Source of the DNA: an uncultured Prevotellaceae bacterium
Lineage (GTDB): Bacteria > Bacteroidota > Bacteroidia > Bacteroidales > Bacteroidaceae
DNA: 5,801 nucleotides
Direction of reading: 5' to 3'
NCBI GenBank assembly: GCA_947306845.1
Contig: CAMZHP010000225.1
Location: 1 to 5,801 of the forward strand
The notes beneath the pieces are model-generated. The model ran no database searches and was not told the origin of the DNA. It worked only from the letters and a program-made list of their open reading frames with translations. A program made the position numbers and the translations under genes. Positions 1 through 5,801 of this stretch are shown in pieces (positions within the stretch are counted from its first letter, which is position 1; each line of letters opens with the position of its first letter).

Positions 1-478
1 CCATGTCAAGTTCGGCCTTGGCTTGTTGCAGATTCTTACCCACGCCGGCACCTTGCGCATTAATGTCTTGCTGACGCTGCAAGGCCTGCTGTGCTAGCGA
101 TAATTGCCGGGAAGCGACGAGATAGTCTTTCTGCAGAGCCACAATCTCGGTGTTCTCCACTAAGGCTAGCGTCTGGCCCAGCCTTACAGCCTGTCCTTCT
201 TTCACCAGGATGCGCTTGGTGATGCCGGCGACCAGGGAGGTGACCTCCGCACGGTCTTGCGGAGAAAGTCTCAACGTTCCCGTGGCATTGATGGTGCCCG
301 AAAGTTGGCGTTGCTCTACATGCCCGAACTTGACACCGATGGTATTCAATTGCTGTTCGGTCAGTTCAACGACATTCTCTTCATGCGACTCTTTTTCTTC
401 CTCTGCCTGCTTCACTTCGTTCTTGCAAGAAACGGTCAGCAGCGACAGGGCGATCATAGAATATATTATTTTCTTCAT
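1..478 (-). CDS. CzcB/CusB-like RND efflux periplasmic adaptor lipoprotein (partial; C-terminus beyond window start)
   Basis: This is the membrane-fusion subunit expected to link the RND pump to the outer-membrane channel in the periplasm. No stop occurs before position 1, so only the first 159 residues are visible; relatives are usually about 350-420. The start is ATG at 478, 18 bases after the stop of the channel gene. A short positive N-terminus (MKKIIYS) and a hydrophobic stretch lead to LLTVSC, a loose lipobox with C18 as the likely lipidated residue. An acidic linker follows (about 22-34). Residues about 70-112 (SLVAGITKRILVKEGQAV and onward) have the pattern of the first half of a biotinyl-lipoyl-like domain. 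From about 115 the sequence is Gln/Ala/Leu-rich helix, the start of the alpha-hairpin. Known for the family: HlyD/CusB adaptors bind both partners. Metal specificity cannot be read from this fragment. As the last visible gene it probably shares the operon transcript. Confidence 0.92.
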   Translation of the reverse strand, partial: MKKIIYSMIALSLLTVSCKNEVKQAEEEKESHEENVVELTEQQLNTIGVKFGHVEQRQLSGTINATGTLRLSPQDRAEVTSLVAGITKRILVKEGQAVRLGQTLALVENTEIVALQKDYLVASRQLSLAQQALQRQQDINAQGAGVGKNLQQAKAELDM

Positions 479-496
479 CTTCTTAATCGTTAATAA

Positions 497-1711
497 TTAC
501 TTTCCTTTGATAAAATTCAGTTTGATGATGGCTTGATTCAACGCATCGATGGCCTTGGCATTATCCATCTCAACGGCAAGTGCCGCCGACAGGTTTTGCA
601 CGTGTTCCACGTAGGTAATCTCTCCGGCTCCATATTCGATACGCGACAGGCGACGCATCTCCTTGGCGGTAGGAAAGCCATCGCTCTGATAATAGTCGTA
701 TGAGCGTCTGGCACTCTCCAAGGCATTCTTGGCAATCAGCAGTTCGGAACCGCTCTTGCGCTCTGCCTGCTCCCTTCTAGTGCGTGCGATATCCACATCC
801 AGTTTTGCAGCAGATTTACGAGCCTTCTGGGAGCCGTAGAAAAGCGGGAAGGCCACCCCGACTTCAAAGCCCATCCAGTTACCCTTGTCGAAGCGCGACC
901 TATCCACGTTGTAGGGGTTGATACCGGAAATGACCAACTGATGACGGATTCCAACGTTGAATGATGGCATCATTCCCTGGCGGATGTAGTTCAGTTCACT
1001 TTCACTGCGCATCTGCTCACTCTCCAATAGTTGTCCCTGCGGGGTAGCGGCAAACGACCAGGCATCGTCCACAGGCTGCACACACAGATAACCGTCTGTG
1101 GCAACAACTGTTTCCGAGGTGTTCATCAACTGCTGCAACTGTATGGCGGCAGCCGTTTTCTCATCCTGTGCCTCACGCAGTCTGATACCATTCTCTGCCT
1201 TCATCTGCTGGGCGTTCATCAGTTCCAGGCGGTTGGTCTCACCGTTTTTATATCGGATGTCTGCCGTCCTGACAAACTCACCCAGCACGGAGTCGTTTCC
1301 GCAAAGCAGCGCTTCGACATGCTGCCAAAAGAGCAGCTGACTATAAGCCACGGAAACATCCCTCGTAAGTTCACTTTCCGTAAGTTGATGCCGGCTTTCT
1401 TCAACCAAAGTTTCGGCTTTCAGCAGTTTTCGCCGCTTGCCGTAAACGGTCGGGAAATCAATCTTCTGCGAGAGCGTCAGTGCATTGTCGGGACTGCCGC
1501 CCGATGTCGGGTCCTGCGACAGCAACAACTCCGTCCGATCCAGCTCGAAATAGGAGCCTTCCATCCGTTTTGCCCGCTGCACTTGCAGGTCGGCCACCTT
1601 CACGCCCATGTTGTTGGCACGGGCAATCTCGATGCACTTCGCCAGCGACTGTGCATCCACTGACGACAGGCAACAGATCAATATTAATAAGGTACTATAT
1701 ATTCTTTTCAT
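497..1711 (-). CDS. TolC/CzcC-like outer-membrane efflux protein
   Basis: Outer-membrane channel of the tripartite metal efflux system, 404 residues, which is normal for CzcC/CusC-type factors. Residues 1-20 look like a Sec signal peptide, with cleavage likely at VDA|Q. The mature protein begins directly with the first outer-membrane-efflux repeat (LAKCIEIARANN), followed by long charged helices (about 85-190). The second repeat starts near residue 230. The beta-strand segments of each half end in a turn-plus-helix pattern: FPTVYGKRRKLLKAE (about 87-101) and FPLFYGSQKARKSAAK (about 288-303). The ATG overlaps the pump's TGA as ATGA (1711-1708), so translation is probably coupled. The stop TAA at 499-497 is followed 18 bases later by the adaptor start. 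No internal break is seen. Family assignment is firm; substrate is set by the pump and is inferred. Confidence 0.95.
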   Translation of the reverse strand: MKRIYSTLLILICCLSSVDAQSLAKCIEIARANNMGVKVADLQVQRAKRMEGSYFELDRTELLLSQDPTSGGSPDNALTLSQKIDFPTVYGKRRKLLKAETLVEESRHQLTESELTRDVSVAYSQLLFWQHVEALLCGNDSVLGEFVRTADIRYKNGETNRLELMNAQQMKAENGIRLREAQDEKTAAAIQLQQLMNTSETVVATDGYLCVQPVDDAWSFAATPQGQLLESEQMRSESELNYIRQGMMPSFNVGIRHQLVISGINPYNVDRSRFDKGNWMGFEVGVAFPLFYGSQKARKSAAKLDVDIARTRREQAERKSGSELLIAKNALESARRSYDYYQSDGFPTAKEMRRLSRIEYGAGEITYVEHVQNLSAALAVEMDNAKAIDALNQAIIKLNFIKGK

Positions 1712-4700
1712 TTTCTGTTTGATGTGAATTTGCTTCCGTTTTTTGTAAAAGTCTTGTAAATGGTAGGAATCACGAAGAGCGTAAGAACCGTGGCTGTGAG
1801 CAGACCGCCAATAACGACGGTGGCCAACGGACGCTGTACTTCGGCTCCATCACTGGTGGAGAGGGCCATGGGCAGGAAACCAAAAGAAGCTACCAATGCC
1901 GTTATGACAACTGGGCGCAGACGGTGTTCGCATCCTTCGAGTATGCGCTGACGGACATCCGTGACACCATGATGTTGCAAGGCATTGAACTGTCCCACGA
2001 GTACTATACCATTGAGTACGGCAACACCGAACAAGGCAATAAAGCCGATTCCTGCCGAGATACTCATTGGCATGCCGCGAAGCCACAAGGCAACGATACC
2101 GCCAATGGCCGAAAGCGGAATAGCCGATGCAACGAATAGCGTCTCACGCACGCTCTTCAAAGTGGCATAAAGCAATAGCAGAATCAGCACGAGAGCCACG
2201 GGAATGGCAACCATCAACCGGTCTGTGGCGCTCTGCAGATTCTCGAACTCACCCCCGAAGGCATAGTGGTATCCGGCAGGCATCTCCAGACGGTCGTCAA
2301 GAATCTGCTGGATATCCTTGACCGTGGAACTGACATCCCGCCCCTTCACGTTGAATCCTACAAAGATACTGCGCTCCCCATCCTCGTGAGAGATTTGCGC
2401 CGGAGCCTCCTTATAACTGATGGAGGCCAACTGGCGCATGGGAACGGAAACGCCAGACGGTGAGGGTACGAATAGTTCCTCAAAATTGGAAAGGGCATCA
2501 CGTCCGTCATTGTGAATGCGGAGCACAATGTCAAACTGCCGATTCTCCTCCGTCACGCTCCCTGCTATTTTTCCTGCGAAAGCCGACTGCAGCACATCGT
2601 TGGCCTGACGGATGGAAATACCATACTTGGCCAACATCTGGCGGTTGTATTCCACTTGCAGTTGCGGCAGTCCATTTACCTTTTCCACAAACAGGCTACT
2701 CACGCCATCGACATCCTTGATAAGACGCTCCACCCTGTCAGCCAGGTCCGCTAACACCTCCGTGTCACCTCCGTAGATTTTCACTGCCACATCCTGACGA
2801 ATACCAGTAATCAACTCGTTATTACGCATCTGGATAGGCTGCGACATCTCCACATCAAGACCCGGAATCACGCCGAGGGCTTCTTCCATCTTTTCCTGCA
2901 AATCATTTTTCGTCTCGGCAGAAGTCCACTCCGCTTTTGGTTTCAGGGCGACAAGCATATCGGCGCGTTCCACGGGCATCGGGTCGGTGGGAATCTCCGC
3001 AGAACCGATGCGCGTCACCACCTGTTTGATTTCGGGGAACTCCTGTTTAAGAATTTGCTCAGCCTTGGTACAGGTCTCCACCATCTGGGTGAGCGACGTG
3101 CCCTGCGCCATACTCAATTCTACAGCGAAATCTCCTTCTTCGAGCGTGGGTACAAATTCAGCTCCAAGCCGACTCATCAGGAACAGCGAGGCCCCAAAGA
3201 GTGCCATCATACCGACAATGACAACCCTGCCGTGATTTATGCATTTATCCACCAGAGGCAGATACCATGATTGCAGCCGAGCCATCATACGCGCACTGAG
3301 TGACGTCGTGGCGTGCTCCAAACGCAGCATGACCTTGTTGGTGGTTTTCCGCTTCAAGAATACAGCCGACATCATCGGGACATATGTAAGCGAGAGAATA
3401 AAGGCGCCGAGGATGGCAAAGAAAATGGTCATAGCCATGGGACGGAACATCTTTCCCTCGATACCCACCAAGGTCATCATCGGCAAATAGACAATCATGA
3501 TGATCATCTCTCCGAAGGCTGCCGACTTACGTATTCTACTCGACGATTCATACACCAGATTGTCGAAATTACGGATTTGCGTGTCATCCTGAGAAGCAAT
3601 CCTCGCCACCACGGCTTCTACGATGATGATGGCACCGTCAACAATCATACCAAAGTCGATGGCACCAAGACTCATCAGGTTACCGCTGACACCAAACACG
3701 CACATCATACCGAAGGCAAACAGCATCGACAACGGGATGACCGAAGCCACAACAAGTCCGGCCCTATAGTTTCCCAAGAAAAAGATGAGAATGAAGATGA
3801 CAATGAGACCACCCTCCAACAGGTTGCGTGCAATGGTGTTAGTAACACGGTCAACCAACAAGGTGCGGTCAATAAATGGCTCAATGACAACACCCTTGGG
3901 AAGACTCTTCTGAATATCGGCAATGCGAGACTTCACATTCTTGATGACCTCCTGGAAATTCTCGCCTCTCAACATCAGCGTGATACCAGCCACTACCTCG
4001 CCTTCACCATTACGGGTCACGGCACCGTAGCGTGTGGCATGTCCGAAGTGCACCTTCGCCACATCACCCACCAGAACGGGCACACCGCCCTGGGTCTTCA
4101 CCACGATTTTCTCAATGTCATCCAACGTCTTCACCAATCCGAGTCCTCGAATATAATACTGATTGGAAAGACGCTCTATGTAACCGCCGCCAGTATTTTC
4201 ATTGTTCTCGTTCAGAGCAGTATAGAGTTCGGCAATCGTCACGCCCATTGCATTAAGGCGCTCCAGGTTTATATCCACCTCATATTGCTTCACATAACCG
4301 CCCCAGCCACTGACCTCGGCAATACCTGACGTACCCGACAACTGTTTTCTCACGATCCAATCTTGAATGGTTCGCAGGTCGGTGAGCGAGTATTTATCCT
4401 CATACCCCTTCTCGGCACGGATGGTATAATGGTATATTTCACCCAAACCGGTAGAGATGGGTGCCAGTTCCACATCTACGTCATCAGGCAGTTTTTCCTT
4501 GACGCCCCCCAACTGCTGGTCTATCAGTTCACGCGCCCAATAGTTGTCAGTTGCGTCGTTGAAGACCATCGTGATAACCGCCATACCGCTACGGCTGATG
4601 CTCCTCCGTTCCTTCACTTCTGGAATATTGGCCAGTGCCATTTCGATAGGTGTGGTAACGTTCCGCTCCATCTCCTCAGCACCGGTAGATTGAGACGTCA

Positions 4701-4851
4701 CGATAATCTGCACCTGATTGTTGGTGATGTCGGGTGTGGCATCGAAAGGCAGATGAAGCAAGGACCATAGGCCCCACGCCACCAATGCACAGGTAAATAC
4801 CCCGACCACCAATTTGTTCTCAATAGAGAACTTGATGATACGTTGAAACAT
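1708..4851 (-). CDS. czcA: CzcA/CusA-family heavy-metal efflux RND pump
   Basis: Inner-membrane, proton-driven pump that drives metal cations out through the adaptor and outer-membrane channel. It is full length at 1047 residues. TM1 lies near 14-32, the first periplasmic porter region at about 33-340, TM2-TM6 at about 343-497, TM7 near 543-560, the second porter region at about 561-875, and TM8-TM12 at about 877-1031. TM4 carries DFGMIVDGAIIIVE with D399, D405 and E412 in the proton-relay positions; the usual following Asn is Ala. The pattern matches the DFGxxVDGA form of divalent-cation pumps, not the AIGxxVDAA form of E. coli CusA. By alignment from memory, the three CusA copper-site methionines (573, 623, 672) correspond to E578, R629 and E679, and the RNNELITGIR stretch (676-685) is CzcA-like. 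Zn/Co/Cd/Ni export is the likeliest role. The symbol marks family; the exact metal is unproven. There is no strong Shine-Dalgarno before ATG 4851. Confidence 0.95.
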   Translation of the reverse strand: MFQRIIKFSIENKLVVGVFTCALVAWGLWSLLHLPFDATPDITNNQVQIIVTSQSTGAEEMERNVTTPIEMALANIPEVKERRSISRSGMAVITMVFNDATDNYWARELIDQQLGGVKEKLPDDVDVELAPISTGLGEIYHYTIRAEKGYEDKYSLTDLRTIQDWIVRKQLSGTSGIAEVSGWGGYVKQYEVDINLERLNAMGVTIAELYTALNENNENTGGGYIERLSNQYYIRGLGLVKTLDDIEKIVVKTQGGVPVLVGDVAKVHFGHATRYGAVTRNGEGEVVAGITLMLRGENFQEVIKNVKSRIADIQKSLPKGVVIEPFIDRTLLVDRVTNTIARNLLEGGLIVIFILIFFLGNYRAGLVVASVIPLSMLFAFGMMCVFGVSGNLMSLGAIDFGMIVDGAIIIVEAVVARIASQDDTQIRNFDNLVYESSSRIRKSAAFGEMIIMIVYLPMMTLVGIEGKMFRPMAMTIFFAILGAFILSLTYVPMMSAVFLKRKTTNKVMLRLEHATTSLSARMMARLQSWYLPLVDKCINHGRVVIVGMMALFGASLFLMSRLGAEFVPTLEEGDFAVELSMAQGTSLTQMVETCTKAEQILKQEFPEIKQVVTRIGSAEIPTDPMPVERADMLVALKPKAEWTSAETKNDLQEKMEEALGVIPGLDVEMSQPIQMRNNELITGIRQDVAVKIYGGDTEVLADLADRVERLIKDVDGVSSLFVEKVNGLPQLQVEYNRQMLAKYGISIRQANDVLQSAFAGKIAGSVTEENRQFDIVLRIHNDGRDALSNFEELFVPSPSGVSVPMRQLASISYKEAPAQISHEDGERSIFVGFNVKGRDVSSTVKDIQQILDDRLEMPAGYHYAFGGEFENLQSATDRLMVAIPVALVLILLLLYATLKSVRETLFVASAIPLSAIGGIVALWLRGMPMSISAGIGFIALFGVAVLNGIVLVGQFNALQHHGVTDVRQRILEGCEHRLRPVVITALVASFGFLPMALSTSDGAEVQRPLATVVIGGLLTATVLTLFVIPTIYKTFTKNGSKFTSNRK

Positions 4852-4861
4852 AACTTATATT

Positions 4862-4933
4862 TAGTATCAATTCAATAACGTAAACTATATTGACCGCAGG
4901 TCAATAATACACTAAAAGATTGAATTGATACTA
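4862..4933. repeat. 72-bp nested inverted repeat between the small gene and the pump gene
   Basis: The outer arms are TAGTATCAATTCAAT (4862-4876) and its exact reverse complement (4919-4933), 15 of 15 bases. The 42 bases between them contain a second dyad at 4888-4906. The outer right arm contains the stop codon of the upstream small gene (4933-4931), and the left arm ends 10 bases before the pump ATG. In the minus-strand mRNA this would form a long AT-rich stem carrying an inner hairpin just ahead of the pump's initiation region. It could act as an mRNA stability or processing element or a translation control. The arms are also bounded by TA, as in a small TA-target miniature transposable element. 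Presence is certain; function is not known. Confidence 0.75.
4888..4906. repeat. Perfect 8-3-8 palindrome inside the larger inverted repeat
   Basis: TATTGACC, three bases, then GGTCAATA, all eight pairs perfect. As RNA it would give a short tight hairpin with a three-base loop at the tip of the larger structure. As DNA it has the size and symmetry of a site for a dimeric regulator. It is not followed by a U-run on either strand, so it is not a typical intrinsic terminator. Which role applies cannot be decided from sequence. Confidence 0.6.
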
Positions 4934-5260
4934 TTGAGGCGGTTGCCAAATAGATGCATAAACCGTATGCACATATCCATTGGAATAAGGAGTGAAGACC
5001 TTGTGGCAAGATAAGGGCTTCAAGCATATTTCCGTCACTTTTTTCGCCTTGACGACGTTTGCGCATCCGCAACAACTGGAGAAAGGCGAGCAACAGCAAT
5101 GCCCTTCTGGACATGAAGTGTGATCATGATGAGAGCCGTCATTTCTATGCATCTGATGGCACTGTGCTGCATCCAAATGCTCTATCATGTCATCCCAATT
5201 ACACGGCACGACAGATAGCAACAAAACAGATATGGACAACAGCAGCAATAACGGTTTCAT
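4931..5260 (-). CDS. Small exported Cys/His-rich protein heading the metal efflux operon (resembles DUF6660)
   Basis: 109 residues. Residues 1-19 are a hydrophobic signal sequence ending in VVPC; C20 is preceded by Pro, so it is not a proper lipobox. The rest is very rich in metal ligands: 11 Cys and 9 His in all, including HQMH (35-38), HHDH (44-47), HCCCSPF (54-60) and CCGC (63-66). It ends in SIWQPPQ. From memory, the PC after the signal, the central CSPF...CCGC block and the terminal IWQPP are shared by a Bacteroidetes family often found beside CzcA-type pumps, which I believe is DUF6660. No function is established to my knowledge; periplasmic metal binding or delivery is inference. I chose ATG 5260; a GTG directly before it (5263-5261) would add one residue. 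The pump starts 79 bases downstream and no separate promoter is evident there. Confidence 0.85.
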   Translation of the reverse strand: MKPLLLLLSISVLLLSVVPCNWDDMIEHLDAAQCHQMHRNDGSHHDHTSCPEGHCCCSPFSSCCGCANVVKAKKVTEICLKPLSCHKVFTPYSNGYVHTVYASIWQPPQ

Positions 5261-5295
5261 CACATCTAATTATGATATAATATCAATTTGCGCTG

Positions 5296-5303
5296 CAAAG
5301 ATA
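5296..5303 (-). promoter_or_regulatory. Bacteroidetes-type -7 promoter box for the efflux operon
   Basis: On the minus strand this reads TATCTTTG, an exact fit to the TAnnTTTG -7 consensus of the primary sigma factor in Bacteroidetes. It lies 35 bases upstream of the small gene's ATG, so transcription should start near 5290 and leave a leader of about 30 bases. No TTG sits at the preferred 19-21 base spacing; the nearest ones leave 14 or 25 bases and both lie inside the adjacent palindrome. The promoter may thus be weak or regulator-dependent. Confidence 0.65.
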
Positions 5304-5314
5304 CGACATTTCAC

Positions 5315-5331
5315 TTGCAACTCTGTTGCAA
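5315..5331. promoter_or_regulatory. Probable operator: 17-bp palindrome over the -33 region
   Basis: TTGCAAC, three bases, then GTTGCAA: seven perfect pairs around a three-base centre. Its centre (5323) falls about 20 bases upstream of the -7 box, exactly where the -33 element should be, so a dimeric regulator bound here would govern polymerase access to the efflux operon. The site also lies 32 bases upstream of the divergent regulator's ATG and could serve both directions. The binding protein is unknown; a Fur/Zur-like, ArsR-like or other metal sensor would fit the setting, and none is encoded in the visible part. Confidence 0.6.
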
Positions 5332-5362
5332 ACTTCTCATACCGTCGATTTCTTTTGAAATA

Positions 5363-5801
5363 ATGATTCAAAAAGATTGGGTGCAACCCCTGTTCTCACA
5401 AAGAGTTGCACTCAATTTGTCGGTTTTCAGCATCTTTCGATTATTCCTCGACAGCAACCTGATGGGCAGCCTCTGCCTGACGATGATGTACGACATCTTC
5501 GAGGCCCATGCCCAACGAGAATCTACAGATTCGCATACTGACCGCACAGCCTACATCGTAAAACAACTGATGGCTCTGCTTGCTACTGGCATCAGCCGAA
5601 CAGAGCGTGATGTGAGTTACTATGCCGAGCGACTGAACGTGTCTCCCAAATACCTTTCTGCTACCATCAAACGCATGACAGGACACAGCGTCACCTCATA
5701 CATCGACCGCCATACCATACCTATATTAAAAGACTATCTGAATGATGAACGCCTGTCCCTCACCCAGATAGCCGACCTGATGAACTTCACGTCGCTCTCT
5801 T
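5363..5801 (+). CDS. AraC-family transcriptional regulator, N-terminally short (partial; C-terminus beyond window end)
   Basis: The visible 146 residues carry the start of an AraC-type DNA-binding domain. Helix-turn-helix 1 lies at about 84-106 (VSYYAERLNVSPKYLSATIK), the connecting helix at about 111-127, and the second helix-turn-helix begins at about 131 (LSLTQIADLMNFTSLS) before the window ends. Residues about 25-75 resemble the helical linker that normally follows the cupin-like sensor domain in Bacteroidales AraC proteins. That sensor, usually well over 100 residues, is missing: the frame's first ATG is 5363, and upstream in this frame there is only intergenic DNA back to a stop at 5273. 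The gene may be a truncated remnant, a minimal regulator, or an ORF starting at a later Met (for example 5462). It points away from the efflux operon; control of that operon is possible but not shown. Confidence 0.75.
   Translation, partial: MIQKDWVQPLFSQRVALNLSVFSIFRLFLDSNLMGSLCLTMMYDIFEAHAQRESTDSHTDRTAYIVKQLMALLATGISRTERDVSYYAERLNVSPKYLSATIKRMTGHSVTSYIDRHTIPILKDYLNDERLSLTQIADLMNFTSLS
5376..5416. repeat. Inverted repeat with the same GTTGCA half-site, at the 5' end of the regulator ORF
   Basis: The arms are ATTGGGTGCAAC (5376-5387) and GTTGCACTCAAT (5405-5416), separated by 17 bases. Eleven of twelve pairs are Watson-Crick and the twelfth is G-T, which pairs as G-U in plus-strand RNA. The core TGCAAC/GTTGCA is the same six-base half-site as in the palindrome at 5315-5331. 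It may be a second regulator site or an RNA hairpin in the regulator's transcript. It overlaps the first 18 codons of the ORF as called, which casts some doubt on that start. Confidence 0.5.

Noticed and set aside
1031..1663. Plus-strand open frame of 210 codons opposite the outer-membrane channel gene
   Set aside because: Antisense to an intact conserved gene, and the predicted protein has no recognisable features.
3313..4329. Long plus-strand open frame of 338 codons opposite the pump gene
   Set aside because: It lies wholly antisense to a clearly conserved RND gene. Its translation is rich in His, Gln and Asn with no domain, signal or membrane pattern, as expected for a shadow of coding DNA.
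4881..4906. Sigma70-like promoter on the minus strand (TTGACC with an AT-rich -10) before the pump
   Set aside because: The TTGACC belongs to the 8-3-8 palindrome, the spacing and -10 are poor, and Bacteroidetes primary promoters use TAnnTTTG, which is not found in this gap.
4862..4933. Intrinsic transcription terminator between the small gene and the pump
   Set aside because: The inner stem is not followed by a U-run in the minus-strand RNA, and the outer stem is AT-rich with a 42-base loop. A strong terminator would also cut the pump off from the only convincing promoter.
4872..5114. Minus-strand open frame of 80 codons with a hydrophobic start, overlapping the small gene in another frame
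   Set aside because: The Cys/His-rich frame has the signal sequence, ligand clusters and family-like C-terminus. This frame starts inside it, and its hydrophobic stretch is explained by the out-of-frame reading.
5201..5218. Lipoprotein lipobox at VVPC in the small exported protein
   Set aside because: Pro directly before the Cys does not fit the Gly/Ala/Ser expected at that position, so an ordinary signal peptide is more likely.
5441..5686. Minus-strand open frame of 81 codons opposite the AraC gene
   Set aside because: The plus-strand frame encodes an evident AraC helix-turn-helix region; the opposite frame is its shadow.
1..5801. tRNA, rRNA, CRISPR array, transposase or prophage genes
   Set aside because: Nearly the whole window is covered by the five genes described, and the short gaps show no cloverleaf, no regularly spaced direct repeats and no transposase fragment.

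Overview
The window looks like chromosome of a Bacteroidota bacterium, most likely order Bacteroidales and perhaps a Prevotella relative. The reasons are the order of the efflux genes (pump, then outer-membrane channel, then adaptor), a Bacteroidetes-type -7 promoter box (TATCTTTG, fitting TAnnTTTG), weak Shine-Dalgarno sequences, a small Cys/His-rich exported protein of a kind I know only from this phylum, and a Bacteroidales-style AraC regulator. The genus is a guess.

Layout. Positions 5260 down to 1 (minus strand) hold one apparent operon for heavy-metal efflux. In transcription order it has a 109-residue exported Cys/His-rich protein (5260-4931), a 79-base gap containing a nested inverted repeat, a complete CzcA/CusA-type RND pump of 1047 residues (4851-1708), a TolC/CzcC-type outer-membrane factor of 404 residues (1711-497, start overlapping the pump stop by 4 bases as ATGA), and a CzcB/CusB-type lipoprotein adaptor (478 to beyond position 1, only the first 159 residues present). 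On the plus strand, diverging from the operon, an AraC-family regulator runs from about 5363 past the window end. It appears to lack the usual N-terminal sensor domain. The 102 bases between the two divergent genes hold the operon promoter and a 17-bp palindrome.

Function. Pump, channel and adaptor should assemble into one inner-to-outer membrane complex that expels metal cations using the proton gradient. All three methionines that form the Cu(I)/Ag(I) site of E. coli CusA are replaced here (E578, R629, E679), and the TM4 motif is DFGxxVDGA. Divalent cations (Zn, Co, Cd, Ni) are therefore a better guess than copper or silver. The small leading protein is plausibly a periplasmic metal binder for the same system, but that is inference.

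I do not see a wholly new system. The parts most worth a second look are regulatory: the palindrome over the operon's -33 region and a second inverted repeat with the same half-site, the 72-bp nested inverted repeat between the small gene and the pump gene, and the truncated AraC gene.
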